This document shows positions 33,955 through 45,289 of a DNA stretch of 64,000 nucleotides, in pieces. The notes below the pieces were generated by a model. It made no database searches. It was given only the letters and a program-made list of their open reading frames with translations, and was not told the origin of the DNA. Within the stretch, counting starts at the first letter, position 1; each line of letters opens with the position of its first letter. The position numbers were made by a program, and so were the translations under genes. The DNA comes from Cacajao melanocephalus (taxonomy: Eukaryota; Chordata; Mammalia; Primates; Pitheciidae): the NCBI GenBank assembly GCA_963573385.1, contig CAUYLG010026991.1:1-64000 (forward strand), written 5' to 3'.

Positions 33955-34172
33955 TGGTCACTATATTTATAGAGTCTATGAAGTAACAGACAATGAACAA
34001 ATTTTGGCCTGTATTTGTTTAGGCCAAACTAGTCCCTTGTGAGGGAAGTGGAATGATCCCTATTTTGTAGTTAAGGAATCTCAGGTTCACAGAGGTTAAA
34101 TTTTTTTGCCTACAGTTACACAGTAAACACAGAACTAAGACCTGAAGGCAGGTGTTGGCTTCCAAGCCTCAA
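33955..34172 (+). mobile_element. MIR element
   Basis: GATCCCTATTTTGTAGTTAAGGAATCTCAGGTTCACAGAGGTTAAA, 'ctacagttacacagtaaaca' and ACTAAGACCTGAAGGCAGG. Nearly full length. Confidence 0.8.
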
Positions 34173-34189
34173 GGCTTACCAGTAAATTC

Positions 34190-34330
34190 CCAGAGAAGCA
34201 CAGAATGAGCTGTGGGCATGGACAGGAAGAGAGGAAGCAAGGGTTAGGGTGGCCTTCTGGAGGAGGTGGAACCGGAGTTATCTTTTGAGCTATAAGAAGG
34301 GATTAGACAGAGGCCGTGGGGTGAGGGGAA
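34190..34330 (-). mobile_element. L2 fragment, right of a MIR
   Basis: 'gtggccttctggaggaggtg' with GAACCGGAGTTATCTTTTGAGCTATAAGAAGG is the L2 block for 'ggcctctctgaggaggtgac'. The same L2 as 33840 split by a MIR is likely. Confidence 0.6.
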
Positions 34331-34477
34331 CTAGACTCCAGGTAGCTTCTCTTGTCTGCTACTAGGTCCCCTACTTCCTTGTCACTGTTCTCTGAACTGG
34401 CCTTGGTTCTGAGGACTGTCTCAGAGTGCCTCCTTGAGACTTGCTTTGCATGTCTCCTAGAAGAATCTGGGGAAAAA

Positions 34478-34945
34478 TGGTGACTCCCCAAAGATGTCCA
34501 TGGCCTCATCTCTGAAACTTGTGAATGTATTACCTTATATGGCAAAGGAGACTTTTCATATGTGATTAAATTAAGGATCTTAGATGGGGGATTATCCAGA
34601 TGGACACTCTTAGAAGGGTCTTTGTCAGAGGAAGGCAGGAGGGTCAGGTAAACGAAGAAAAAGGAGATGGGATGATGGAACCAGAGGTTGTAATGATTCA
34701 TTTTGAAGATAGAGAAATAGGGTCATGAGCCAAGGAATACGACTGTCCTCTAGCTGGAGAAAGGAAGAAAACAATTTTTTTTCCCCGAAACCTGAAGGAG
34801 TACAGCTCTGGGGACACTGTGACTTCAGCCTTCTAAGACTTACTTCAGAGTTCTGACTTGCAGAACTGTAAAGAATAAATCTGTGTTGTTTGAAGCCATG
34901 AAGTTTGTGGTCATTTGTTGCAGCAGCAAGAGGAAACGGACACAC
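34478..34945 (+). mobile_element. MLT1-type LTR, nearly complete
   Basis: AATGGTGACTCCCCAAAGATGTCCATGGC, 'acttgtgaatgtattacctt', ATATGGCAAAGGAGACTTTTCATATGTG, GACTGTCCTCTAGCTGG and GTGTTGTTTGAAGCCATGAAGTTTGTGGTCATTTGTTGCAGCAGC. About 470 bp. A 168-codon minus-strand frame overlaps it by chance. Confidence 0.88.
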
Positions 34946-35255
34946 CCTGACTGCCTTCCAGTCCATGGGGAAGGAAAAGACAGGGATGCTGATATAGTAT
35001 CCACTTTCTGGGCTGCTTCTCAGAGAAAACTCCAGCAGGGCCTTGCTGCCACTTCCTGGCTGTCTCCCTGAGAAGAACAAGGGGGCTGCACCCCATGTCT
35101 GGGGGCTGGAATGGTGGTAATGAGTTTGCATCTCTGCCCTAAGTGGAATTCTTACTCTGCATCCATCAGATGATAATGAGGTAGAACTACATGTGCTGTC
35201 ATGAACTGGGGTTTAAGGTGTCAAATGATACTGTCAAATGATAGCAGCAAAACAA

Positions 35256-35263
35256 AGATCAGC

Positions 35264-35303
<40 letters not shown>

Positions 35304-35645
35304 CGAAAAGATGGATTATACCAGGTATGCTGTTTTTATATATATATAAAACAAAAAGATGAATTGCATATATATATTATCTCTATATCTATATATTTAA
35401 TTTATATATAATAAAATTTATATATATCTATATATGTAGATATAGATATCTATATAATATATAGATTAGATATCGATATCGATATCTATATAATATATAT
35501 CTCCATTTATATATAATGCATAATAAATATAATATACAATTAATATATACTATATAATAGAATCTATTTTGTTATATATATAAACAAAAAATTGAATATA
35601 TATGTGTATGTGTATATATATATATATATACACACACACATACAC
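35256..35645. repeat. AT-rich satellite with TA runs and palindromes
   Basis: (TA)n runs at 35263-35302 and shorter ones to 35640, ending with (TG)(TA)(CA) mixtures. A perfect 22-bp palindrome TAGATATCGATATCGATATCTA lies at 35467-35488. Motifs such as ACAAAAAGATGAATTGCATATA recur near 35350 and 35585, so the tract grew by internal copying. Confidence 0.9.
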
Positions 35646-35947
35646 ACACTACATATGTCATCCCATGTTCATCTATCTATCTACCTCGTGCACACTGAAA
35701 ATAATTTGGGGAAAACTGTCAAAATCTGAAATCTTGACTGTGATTATAGAGAATTTTACTGTCAACGTCATAAATGTCTACACTGCTTTCATCTTTACAG
35801 GAAGTGTACTCTTTTTGAAATACAAATATAGATGAATAGAGTAACTGAGATCTCAGTAGACCCTCATCATAAGCCCTTATAAGCAGAGGTAAGATCCTTG
35901 TCTCCACCGGGGTCAGGGAAGCTTCTTAGGTCTCCACAGTCCCTAGA

Positions 35948-36044
35948 TCAATGGTCCTCTAAGTGTGGCTCATGGACCTCAGGGAGTCCCCAAGGGGCTT
36001 TCAGGGAGTCTTTGGGGTCAAAACTACTTTCTTAATAATATTAA
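35948..36044 (+). mobile_element. hAT-type DNA transposon fragment
   Basis: ATGGTCCTCTAAGTGTGGCTCATGGACCTCAGGGAGTCC, then 'tcaaaactactttcttaata' with ATATTAAG, resembles the MER-group element with 'aagtgtggtccatggacc...tcaaaactattttcataataatactaag'. Cut by the following Alu. Confidence 0.6.
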
Positions 36045-36177
36045 GGCCGGTCACAGTGGCTCACACCTGTAATCTCAGCACTTTGGGAGGCCGAGACGGG
36101 TGTATCATGAGGTCAGGAGATCAAGACCACCCTGGCTAACACAGTGAAACCCCATCTCTATTAAAATGAAAAAAAAA
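36045..36177 (+). mobile_element. Alu left-arm monomer only
   Basis: GGCCGGTCACAGTGGCTCACACC to AACACAGTGAAACCCCATCTCTATTAAAATG plus a short A run. Only the left arm is present, ending in an A tail: either a monomeric insertion or an internally primed copy. Confidence 0.93.
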
Positions 36178-37924
36178 TTTCCAGTTGAATGTGCATCATC
36201 CCAGAGAGTGTTGTATTTCAGAGAATGATCATATTACAATATTAGTTAAAGTTTTGCAGGGCTAAGGACTTTGGGATTTTGGAAGCTGAATGACTCGCAT
36301 CATGGAAAGCCATGCTGTAAAAAATAATACCAGCTCATGGGAATTGAATGTCCACTGAGACTTGTCCTTGGATGTTGTTGATCTTTCACCTGAATTCATA
36401 CAACCTGGAACTCTCATCCTTTCAGTATACAGGAGACAGGCTGGGCCGCATGTGTGTTGTCTGCATGGGCCTTCTACCATCCATGACAGGTAGATCAGAT
36501 TTATGGATCAACTCTTCAGACAGAGTTGCATTTTCTTTCTTCTTTCCCAGAGATGGCCCACTGGTCACCATGAAGACCTAAACTGATTGATAGTCAATGA
36601 GAACATTAGCCCCTACACACTCCTGCCCTCCCCTGCCACCAGAGCTGCAGGCATTATCAGGCTTCATCTAGCCTCATCATGGGGTAAGTTGTGATAGCGT
36701 GGACCAGATGGACTACCCCAGGTTTGGCTAAGACAACTTTCTCTCCTGAGCATCTGAAGCCCTCATGCTCACATGCACCCATCTGTTCCTCTTGAAAATG
36801 TGTCTCAGTCATTGAGTTTGGGATGATCTGGAATTTTCATTACAAATGAAATATCTCTGCCTCATTTACTCTGACACCCAGTTCCCAATTTCGCAGGTGA
36901 TGGTTTGCTGGAAAGACAGACTTAAACATGATGCTAGCATTTTGGAGTTCTATGTCAGATTGTGGCTCCTAAATTCTGCCACTCTCCCTATTCTCTGGTT
37001 TCCTGAGTTAAGGGATCTGTATAAAAAGGGGCAAAAACTGAATGGAAAACAACACAGAAAGGCTTGGGTAGAAATTCTATTACCATGAAATGCATGACTT
37101 TATAATAAGCAGAGATTAGGCTGGGGCCTTAGGAAGCTACCTGCTTCTCCTTCCTGAATCTCTGCCTGTTTTACCTTTAAACTAGAGGGAGGAGTATTAT
37201 AATTATAATTCCAGAAATAGCCAAATCAAATGCACGAGTGCTGAAGTGAAATAAAGTGAATAGCTAGACACAGTACTCTCAGATGCTGTACTAGAGTGAA
37301 CAGATCTTTGCAGACCTACCCCCTAAAGGCTGAGGGAGCTGAGAGGTCAAAGAAAGACACCGAAAAATCAAATTTCTCAAAGGGAAACTATTTAATAGGG
37401 ACTTACCTATAAAAGTGATGTCTCAGGTGGCTGTGAGAAGGTAGATTCCCACAACCACTTTCCAGAAAGCATCATTTATATGGCAAGCTTTTAGAGTAAA
37501 GACATGTGCAGCTGGTCACGTCTTTGGACTTTGTTGATGAAGCTCAGGACCACTGGGGAGGTAAGAAAGGCATCTTTATGTGGGGTGATAATCTAGGCTG
37601 CAGGCATTGTTTAAAGACCTTGCTACATACAGAACATCTTGGTATTCAGGACTCAAACATTGGCCATGATGATGGCTTCAGTTTAAGTTGGCACCACTCT
37701 TGCCATGCAGCAGGCTACTTTTCTCCAGCGACTGACAAGGACTTGTCTTGGGCAACCCATTCCTGGATGGTCCAGGTTACTTGGTCCATAACTGGGGAAG
37801 GGAGAAAGTGAAATGGAGATGGGAAGGCCGATCGATTCTCCTCCTACATGGGAAATAGTGTTTTGTCTCAGCAGGGGCTTGACGAAGAAGTAAAAATGGG
37901 TCCTTTCTGGGCAGGGTTTACTCA
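36178..37924. other. Unique sequence, no recognised feature
   Basis: About 1.7 kb with no confident transposon. The stretch from 37360 to 37910 has an LTR-like feel (TCAAATTTCTCAAAGGGAAAC, CCATTCCTGGATGG) but could not be assigned. Confidence 0.4.
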
Positions 37925-38132
37925 GTGTTAGCACTGTTGAATTTTGGGTTGGATAATTCTTTGTCGTGGGAAGCTGTCCTGTACATTGTAGTATGTTTAG
38001 AAGCAGCCCTGACTCACTGGATTCCAGTAGAACAATCACCCACCCCCAAGGTAAGAAAACCCACAATGTCTCCAGACATTACCAAATATTACCTGGGACA
38101 AAATCCCCCGAATTGAGAAGAACTGTTCTAGG
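37925..38132 (-). mobile_element. MER5A-type hAT-Charlie element, near full length
   Basis: TTTTGGGTTGGATAATTCTTTGTCGTGGGAAGC, 'ctgtcctgtacattgtagta', TGTTTAGAAGCAGCCC, AATGTCTCCAGACATTACCAAATATTACC and GAATTGAGAAGAACTG give the full reversed order. Confidence 0.9.
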
Positions 38133-38844
38133 GTCAATGTACAAGTGAGGCTCTGGTTCTTGCCTGTGAGACCCAGGCACTGGTGGCACGCAGCCCTGTG
38201 AATATCTTTCTCTCTAAACAATCAGCTTAGAAGGTCATCCTTTGAAAGGGAGGGGCTTGGGAAAGGAGTGAGCAGAAGGTTTGATCCATATGACTCCCAT
38301 AGACATAAAGATGGCACAACTCCCCAGTCCTTCTTTGCAAAGAAAAGTAGAAATTTAACCTCCATCAACCACAGTCTCCATAAGGAAGAAGAAAATGCAC
38401 TTGGTAGAAATTACAGAGTTCTGTGCTGTCAGGTTTGGTTTATCCATGGCTAGCCCAGGTACTGTTCATCAGTCAGGACTCAGCTTCCTAGCCAGCTTCC
38501 TTCCCTTTAACGTTTGGTCAAAGATCATCTTGTATTTTCCAGTCATTTTAACAGGCCTTTTTGTGTCTTTTGTTTGTACCCAAAAGGAGTAAGGTTGCCA
38601 TGTAGATAATGCTTTCTACCATCAGGTACAGACAAGATGTTTATTGGTTTACATGCTTTCTACTTCATGGTTTTGCAGTGTGTGGTCATGGATAAGGGCT
38701 AAACTGTGGAAAAATCTCAACACATGTCAGTTTCCCTGTACCGTAAGACGAGGAACTTAGGCCAAAGGAGACTGGCAAGAAGGAAGCACAGTGTTGCATT
38801 AAGAGATGTTGGAGATTCATCGAACAGTGAAGACTCATGGCCCC
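38133..38844. other. Unique sequence, nothing recognised
   Basis: No repeat family or coding signal recognised. Confidence 0.5.
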
Positions 38845-39000
38845 TTCACCTCCACCTATCAACTGTGTGACCTTCGGCATGTCACTTTACTACTCTGAAC
38901 CTCGGTTTTTTAGTCTTTAAAATGCAAATATAATAATACATACATTAGAAAGTTTTCATGTAGATTAAATGAGGAACATATACGATAAGGACTGGGTGAG
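38845..39000 (-). mobile_element. MIR element
   Basis: CTGTGTGACCTTCGGCATGTCACTTTACTACTCTGAACCTCGGTTT, then 'tagattaaatgaggaacata'. Clear reversed MIR. Confidence 0.85.
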
Positions 39001-39944
39001 GAAGGAACTCAGAAAGGTGATACCCAAATTTCCTGGGGCTGAGTTTGGGTGCATTGAGGATATAGGAGTGGGGATGTGATATGGAAAGATGGGTCCTCAG
39101 AATATCTTGGCTGCTGTGAAACTTTGGGGAGAAGTAGAAATATCTAAAGGTAATTTTTTAAAAGGAAGTTATGTTTGTTATATAAATCTGTTTCGTGTCT
39201 TTAAAAATACCTAGTAATAGTTTATTCATTGAAGCTTTCAAAGTCAGATTTGTACTTCCTTCCAATGGCAAACTTGATGAAGAGATCCATGAGGAAACCC
39301 ACTCATGTCTTTAGAGGTTATGTATAAAAAGTGTCTGTAACACCCCCCTTAACTTATCAAAAAACACTGTTTCTTCCATTCCTCTCTGATAGGGTCCTGT
39401 GTAGAGTTTCTGTGTCCTCTATCTGCGATTTTCCAAGTGTGCAGACATGTTGGGAAAGCTGGCTAGGAATAGGCGGGTGGGAGGCTGGATAAAGTTTGGG
39501 ATGCATTTTTTAGTGAGAAACAAGCTTTGTGCTCTTTGGTCTAAGCAAGAAATCAGGGATGAACTAGATCAACAAGGCACTATTCTGTCATTAAAAAATG
39601 TATTTATGTGTTTACTACAACAGCTGTAGTGTGGAGCAACTCTACAAGTTGCAAAAAAGACTTTGCTAAAGGTGCATTACAGTTACTTCTGAGGCAGTAT
39701 CCTAAAATTATTCATTATGAAAGTATTCAAAGCTGAACTTCCTAGAATGAAACCTTCCTATGAATGTGTCACAGTAATTGGGCAGGGGTATTTTGTCCCC
39801 CATATACTTCCCAGCTCCCGGGAGAGATATGGGCGAGCAGCCATATGCAGGTGGCCCCAAAAGAGGCCCTACTGCCTAATAGACCAGCCTGGTATACGGG
39901 AGGGAGTCTGGGTATTTTGGAGTCAGACTAGCTCCAGCACATTA
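39001..39944. other. Unique sequence, nothing recognised
   Basis: No transposon or coding signal recognised. Confidence 0.5.
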
Positions 39945-41011
39945 GGTGTTTTTTAAAATAACTTCATAGAGATACTACTCACATAAGATAAAATTCACCA
40001 TTTTAAAAAAGTGACCTTATTTTTTTAAGAAAGGTTTTAGGTTTACAGCAAAATTGTGCAGAAGCATAAAGACTTGCCATATACCTCCTGCATTCACAGA
40101 AGCACTGCCTGCCCCAGCATCAACATATCCGACCAAAGTGGTATCTTTGTTACAATCGGTGAGCCTACGTTGACACATCCCAATCACCCGGGGCTCATGG
40201 TTTACATTAGTGCTCACTGCCACGTGTCCTATGGATATGGACAAATGTATCATGGGATCTATCCCCCACAGCAGTATCAAACGGAGTATGTCCACTGCCC
40301 TAAAACCCTCTGTACTCGGATTTATCATTTTAAAGTACACAATTCATTGATTTTTTTAAATAGCATAGTCACATGGTGGTACAACCATCACCACTGTCTA
40401 ATTCCAGAACATTTTGATCACCTCAAAGAGAAATTCCTTATCTCTTCACAGCCTCTCCCCATTCTCTCTTCCCCTAGCTTCTGGCAACCACTAATCTACT
40501 TTACATTTCTATGGTGTGCCTATTCTGGACATTTCATATAAATGGAATATATAATTACTGCTTTTTGTGGCTGGATTATCTTACTTAGTATAATGATTTC
40601 AAGATTCATCCATGCTGGGGCATGTGTCAGTTTTTTTAAAAATTATTTTTATAGTCAAATACTATTTCATTGTATGAATAGAGTACATTTTGTTTATTCA
40701 TTAGTTGATGAGAATTTGTTTTTTTTATTTTTTGGTGATTATGCATAGTGCTGCTATGAACATTCATGCAAAGGTTTATGTAGAGAAATATGTTTTCAAA
40801 TTTCTTGGATCTGTGCCTAGGAGTAGAATTGCTGGGTCATATGGTAACTAACTCTATATTTAACAACTTCAAGAACTGCCAAACCCTTATCTGAAGTGGC
40901 TGCACCATTTTACAATTCCTCTAGCAATGTGTTAGTGTTCCAGTGTCTCCATATTCTTGCCAACAGTTGTTATTATTAGTTTTTCTGATTTATCCATTTA
41001 TTTTTTCATTT
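39945..41011 (-). mobile_element. Old L1 (L1M-type), long antisense fragment
   Basis: 'aggttttaggtttacagcaa', CCCCAGCATCAACATATCCG and TTGTTACAATCGGTGAGCC belong to the L1M 3' region. CTTCTGGCAACCACTAATCTACTTT, CCTATTCTGGACATTTCATATAAATGGAATATA, AGTGCTGCTATGAACATTC and GGAGTAGAATTGCTGGGTCATATGG follow it into the end of ORF2, all reversed. A 161-codon plus-strand frame inside is antisense noise. Confidence 0.92.
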
Positions 41012-41132
41012 GAGGTGAAAGGCTCACTTGAGCCTAGGAATTTGAGGTTACAGTGAGGTATGATTGCACCACTGCACTTCAGCCTGGATGACAGAGCAAG
41101 ATCCTGTCTCTAAAAAACAAAATAAAACAAAA
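41012..41132 (+). mobile_element. Alu 3'-end fragment
   Basis: GGCTCACTTGAGCCTAGGAATTTGAGG, then 'ctgcacttcagcctggatga' with CAGAGCAAGATCCTGTCTC and a tail of AAAAC/AAAT units. Only the right-arm end is present, so it is a 5'-truncated Alu or FRAM-like monomer. Confidence 0.9.
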
Positions 41133-41290
41133 TGTTACATTATTGAGTACCTGTGTGTGCTAAGAACTGGGGTATAACAGTAAGTAAAATCGTATAAGGA
41201 GCTTACAATATTATGGCACAAACAGTAGTCAAACAATAATAGGAATAAAAATAATCATGCAATCCTGAGAATTACAAAGGTGATGGGTGC
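41133..41290 (-). mobile_element. L2 3'-end fragment
   Basis: ATTATTGAGTACCTGTGTGTGCTAAGAACTGGGGTATAACAGTAAGTAAAA, 'aaggagcttacaatattatg', AAACAATAATAGGAATAAAAATAA. Clear reversed L2 terminus. Confidence 0.8.
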
Positions 41291-41617
41291 ATAATACTAA
41301 AAGATTACATACCGGGGAGATTTGATTGCCCAGAGGTTCAGAGGTTTCCCTGAGTAGCTGATGACCAATTATCATCGCTGAGAAGTGCAGGCTGAATGAG
41401 AGTTAAGGAGATACTCTCAAACAATACTTTTAACATAGCTATGTCTCACTTCTTCCTCTGTACGATTGAGTTGGCCAGATCCAGGTAACAGTGGCTTTGG
41501 GTACTCAGTGAAAGCAATTGTTAGGCGCAGGTTACATTTCTCAGCATTGCTGTGGTTTTCAGCTGTAACCTTCTACCCTTCCTCACCACAAGAGAGGGTC
41601 TCAGACAAATGGTATGA
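41291..41617. other. Unique or decayed L2 sequence
   Basis: The first part may continue the L2. Nothing diagnostic. Confidence 0.4.
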
Positions 41618-41672
41618 ATGGTGATGGTGCCCATGAAGATGACGATGACAGTGATGATTATGATGATGGATG
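41618..41672. repeat. Imperfect GAT trinucleotide tract
   Basis: Runs of GATGGTG, GAAGATGACGATGACAGTGATGATTATGATGATGG form a degenerate (GAT)n tract. Confidence 0.7.
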
Positions 41673-41679
41673 TTGATGC

Positions 41680-41770
41680 TGGCTGCGATTTAGTGGACAC
41701 CTTCTATGTGCGAGGTACTGTGCTGAGTAACTTACGGCATCTTATTCATTCTTTGCAATGACATTGCAAT
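41680..41770 (+). mobile_element. MIR fragment, 5' half
   Basis: TAGTGGACACCTTCTATGTGCGAGGTACTGTGCTGAGTAACTTACG and TTATTCATTCTTTGCAATG match the MIR start. Confidence 0.7.
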
Positions 41771-42518
41771 GGAAGAAGATCAGCATGAGATTAGAAAGGA
41801 AGAGAAAATTAAACGGAAAATGAGGGGAGAGTCCCTGGGTTTACGTATGACGGAATTGGGCTTATGGTTGAGGAAATGATTCCAAAGCAAATATTTCTAA
41901 TTTCTGAAATAGGTACTTGGTTTCAAAAAATAAATTTGTAATTTGTAATTCTATTTTTAGTTAGAAATGTACGTTATTTCTTGACTATGGAATGCAATTT
42001 CTTTTATTTCAATTTAAACTAAGCCATTTAGCTTAGTCACATATAACAAACCTCCCAGTATAAGGGCCCTGATCCCAAATCTTGGTATACGTTAGTTTCT
42101 ATCCCAGGTAATAAATGGATACCTGGAGCAAATCCAAAAAGGGAAACCACTTTAATTAGGTTTGGAAATGTCTCCAGTCAGTTCCAGAATAGCTGTCACA
42201 GAATTTATGGTGTACATTTCTAAACTGTAACTCTTTGCATATCCAGCTGAAGCAAGAAAGCTCCAGAGAAATCGAGTGTAATTTATTCAAACCTAAATAT
42301 TTATCTCCCCAAATAAGCATCCGTAGAAAATATGGCCAAGACAGATGGAAGGAAAGTCGGTCTCACCTTAGCTAAGCCTGTCCATCTTTATCCTTGTTTC
42401 CATTTAATCGCAAGGGTTCTAGAAGAATTAATTCAATAAAACCTTCGTTGGAATGTTTCCAGAAGTATAGACTCACTCTCCCCCCCATCTATCACATAAC
42501 AGTTACATTCACTGTGAC
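41771..42518. other. Unique AT-rich sequence, possible regulatory block at 42050-42440
   Basis: Repeat-free. 42050-42440 holds ACCACTTTAATTAGG, ATGGCCAAGACAG and TTTCCATTTAATCGC, motif-like strings with homeodomain cores. Function unproven. Confidence 0.4.
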
Positions 42519-42626
42519 ATTTTTGTCCAAATGACAGTGACTTGGGGCTTTACCCCAGTAGGAGCTGGCACGAGGTAAGGCGAGGTCATGATTTGTTGAA
42601 TATCACTGTCATTTGGGGACCAAAAT
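42519..42626. repeat. Inverted repeat with an inner hairpin
   Basis: AAATGACAGTGA (42529-42540) is the exact complement of TCACTGTCATTT (42603-42614). Pairing extends outward through GTCC/GGAC and a T-run/A-run with small bulges, giving about 20 pairs. Between them, TTGGGGCTTTACCCCAG makes a second small hairpin. No recognised transposon explains it. Confidence 0.7.
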
Positions 42627-42864
42627 TCAAACCCAGGTCAGCTCAACTATAGAATTTTGAGCCCAAGGAACTTACTAAAATATATACATATTTTAATCAA
42701 TATGTGCATATTAATTAAATGCATATATGTATATATGTTTATATGCAATGTAGGATTCTTTTGAATCAGCAGCTGTTTTAAAGTTCAGTCACCTGTTAAT
42801 TTCTGTTGGATTCCTTGTCTTTATTTTCCCAGCCATAAAACATGAGTGTGACACATGGCAAACA

Positions 42865-43010
42865 AGTATACTGGCAGCATGACACAGTGGAAAGGCATGA
42901 GGTTTGGAGTTGGAAAAGCAAGACTAGAGCCTGACTTTCTGCTTCTTGAGTGCCTTCACTTTGGGCTTGACCACTCTGATCCTCAGTCTCCTTCTCTGGG
43001 GAGAAATGAT
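42865..43010 (-). mobile_element. MIR element
   Basis: CACAGTGGAAAGGCATGAGG, 'agagcctgactttctgcttc', CTTGACCACTCTGATCCTCAGTCTCCTTCTC. Reversed MIR. Confidence 0.7.
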
Positions 43011-43329
43011 TAACACATGTGGGTAGAGAGCAACGGTGAAGAAGAAGGGAGAAAATTCTCCTAGAAATGTAAATTCAGAAATGTAGATTTTAAATTGTCA
43101 TCCACCTTGCTTACCACTTTTAAAATCTAAAATAATATGATTAAGTTTGGCAAGAGAAGTCAGCAAGGTCTTCCCTGAGAGTTAATCGTAGATGCCATGT
43201 AGGTTGGCAAGTCACAGTGACACTTATCCTTGAGTATTCATCACCTGGTCCCTTTCTTCTTACATGAATGGTGCAGTAATTGCAAAGACGGTGGAGCCTC
43301 AGGTTTAGAATTTTTAATATATCCATGAT

Positions 43330-43475
43330 GTTCTAGCCACTGTGCCAGAGGCTTTGAGAATATCACCTTATTTAATCCCCACAGAAAATCTATTTGATTG
43401 GTAATATGATAATCTTCACTTTACAGCTGGAAACTGAACACAGATTGATTCAACTTGCTTACGTCAGCCAAACTA
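43330..43475 (+). mobile_element. MIR fragment
   Basis: CTGTGCCAGAGGCTTTGAGAATATCACCTTATTTAATCCCCACAG, then 'tcttcactttacagctggaa' with ACTGAACACAG. Confidence 0.75.
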
Positions 43476-43617
43476 AATAATGATTTCCCTTGATCACAAC
43501 TTTGTCCTTTCTTTTGCATTTCCTTGTTATCATTAAAGTGAGTTGCCAGTAGAGGTTGTACCTTTTTCTCCTGTGTGTTTCTCATGTAATTTTAATCTAA
43601 CTGACTGTAAGTGGGTA

Positions 43618-44084
43618 TGGTAGGCAGAAAAATGCCCCCCCCACCCCACCAACCACCAAAAGATGCCCATGTTCTGATCCCAGGACCTGTGAATATGTTA
43701 CCTAACACAGAAAAAGAGACTTTGCAGAAGTAATTAGGGCAAGGGTTGGGGAGATTACTTTGGATTTGTGAATGGGACCCATGTAATCACAAGAGTCCTC
43801 AGAAAAGCCAGAGAAGGAGATGTGAGAACCAACCAAAGATTGGCAAACACTGGAGCAATGTACTCTGCAGATGGAGCCAGAGGCCAGAGCCAAGCATGCC
43901 TGGAAGCTCCAGAATCTGGAAAAGGCAAGGACAGTCCTGCTGACAATGCAGTTTTAGTCCAGTGAGGTCCATTTTGGACTTCTGACCTCAAGAGCTGTAA
44001 GGCATTGGGTTTAAGCAACTAAACTTGTGTTGGTTTAAGCCACTATGTAGTCATTTGTTACAGCAGCGGTAGGAAATTAACATG
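43618..44084 (+). mobile_element. MLT1-type LTR, nearly complete
   Basis: ATGCCCATGTTCTGATCCCAGGACCTGTGAATATGTTACC, 'aagagactttgcagaagtaa', ATTAGGGCAAGG, CTCCAGAATCTGGAAAAGGCAAGGA, and the end TTTAAGCCACTATGTAGTCATTTGTTACAGCAGC. A C-rich interruption lies at 43636-43653. Confidence 0.9.
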
Positions 44085-44261
44085 GTCGGGAGGGGGGGAG
44101 GTTCAGATCAAATGATTTTTCATGGCAAACAAACCAACCAAAACACTATCATAAACATTCAAATAAGTATAGCACTACTGTGGAATATGGAGAGACACTC
44201 AGAGTTGGGTAATGGGTTGTGAAGCCAACCTGCAAAGTCAAGGCCACACAACTAGGCTAAG

Positions 44262-44658
44262 ACTTCCAGTACTATGTTTAATACGAGTGGTGAGAGTGGT
44301 CATCCTTGTCTTGTTCCAATTCTCAATGGGGAATGCTTCCAGTTTTTGCCCATTCAGTATGATGATGGCTGTTTCTTGAGTGTTTTTATCGTGAAAGGAT
44401 GTTGAATTTTGTTGAAAGCTTTTGCTGTGTCTATGGAGATAATCATATGGTTTTTGTTTTTAATTGTGTTTATCTGGTCAATCCTGTTTATTGATTTTTG
44501 TATGGTGACTCAACCTTGCATTCCAGGAATGAAGCCTGCTTGATGATGATGAATTAACTTTTTGATGTGCTTCTGGATTCAGTTTGCTAGTGTTTTGTTG
44601 AGGAGTTTTGCATCTATGTGCATCTGTGATATTGGCCTTTTTCTTTTTTGGTTTTGTA
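44262..44658 (-). mobile_element. L1 ORF2 fragment, antisense
   Basis: 'agtggtgagagtggtcatcc' with TTGTCTTGTTCC, ATTCAGTATGATGATGGCTG, TTTTGCTGTGTCTATGGAGATAATCATATGG, CATTCCAGGAATGAAGCC and TTTGCTAGTGTTTTGTTGAGGA are the reversed reverse-transcriptase region of L1 ORF2. Truncated at both ends. Confidence 0.95.
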
Positions 44659-44744
44659 AGGTCACAGAAGTAGAAAGTTCAGCTGCTGGAATCCGCAGTG
44701 AGGTCTTCCTCACTGTGTCCACTCTTCTTCATAAGTGTGGCCAG

Positions 44745-44810
44745 CATAGTGGCTCACTCAAGGTCACACAGCTGGTTATCAGCAGAGCTGGGCTGAAATG
44801 CAGTTCTCAT
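44745..44810 (+). mobile_element. MIR fragment
   Basis: 'actcaaggtcacacagctgg' with TTATCAGCAGAGCTGGGCTGAAATGCAG is the MIR core and flank. Confidence 0.75.
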
Positions 44811-45289
44811 TCTCCGTATACATTTTCTCAAAAGCAAATAAAGAGACCTGGATGTGAACAGAGACTCATCATAGGATGGGGATGCCCAGCCTTGTCCTCT
44901 TGCCTCCTCCACATGTCTTAATTATGAAAGTGCCTGAGTGTGGTGCTCATTAATCACTCACGACTTGCTGCCTATGCTCACTGTGATGAATTGGCATATG
45001 ATGGAACTCAAAGTGAAATAATCACTAGTGAAGTAGTTAATGTTGGCTGAATGTTCCAAGACTGCACTTTGATTCCTTATCACCACCACCCATCATTGAT
45101 GAAGAGTCCCCGATACAGGAATCACTTTCTCCGTAAGCAAGGACTGGGGTTACTCACGGTTCAAGTATACCTAACAGAACATCACGCCCTCCCTCGTGCT
45201 GAAATTGGGACACAGCTGGATGACCAAATTGTGTTTTTGGGAAAGAGAAATAAAGTATGTGTGGTGACTACCCATTGTGTGTGTGAAAT
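44811..45289. other. Unique sequence, nothing recognised
   Basis: No repeat family recognised. Confidence 0.5.

Noticed and set aside
34625..35131. 168-codon minus-strand open frame, the longest in the window
   Set aside because: Overlaps the antisense of an MLT1-type LTR for much of its length, has no recognisable motif and no supporting neighbours.
40056..40541. 161-codon plus-strand open frame
   Set aside because: Lies wholly within an old L1 in antisense; chance open frame.
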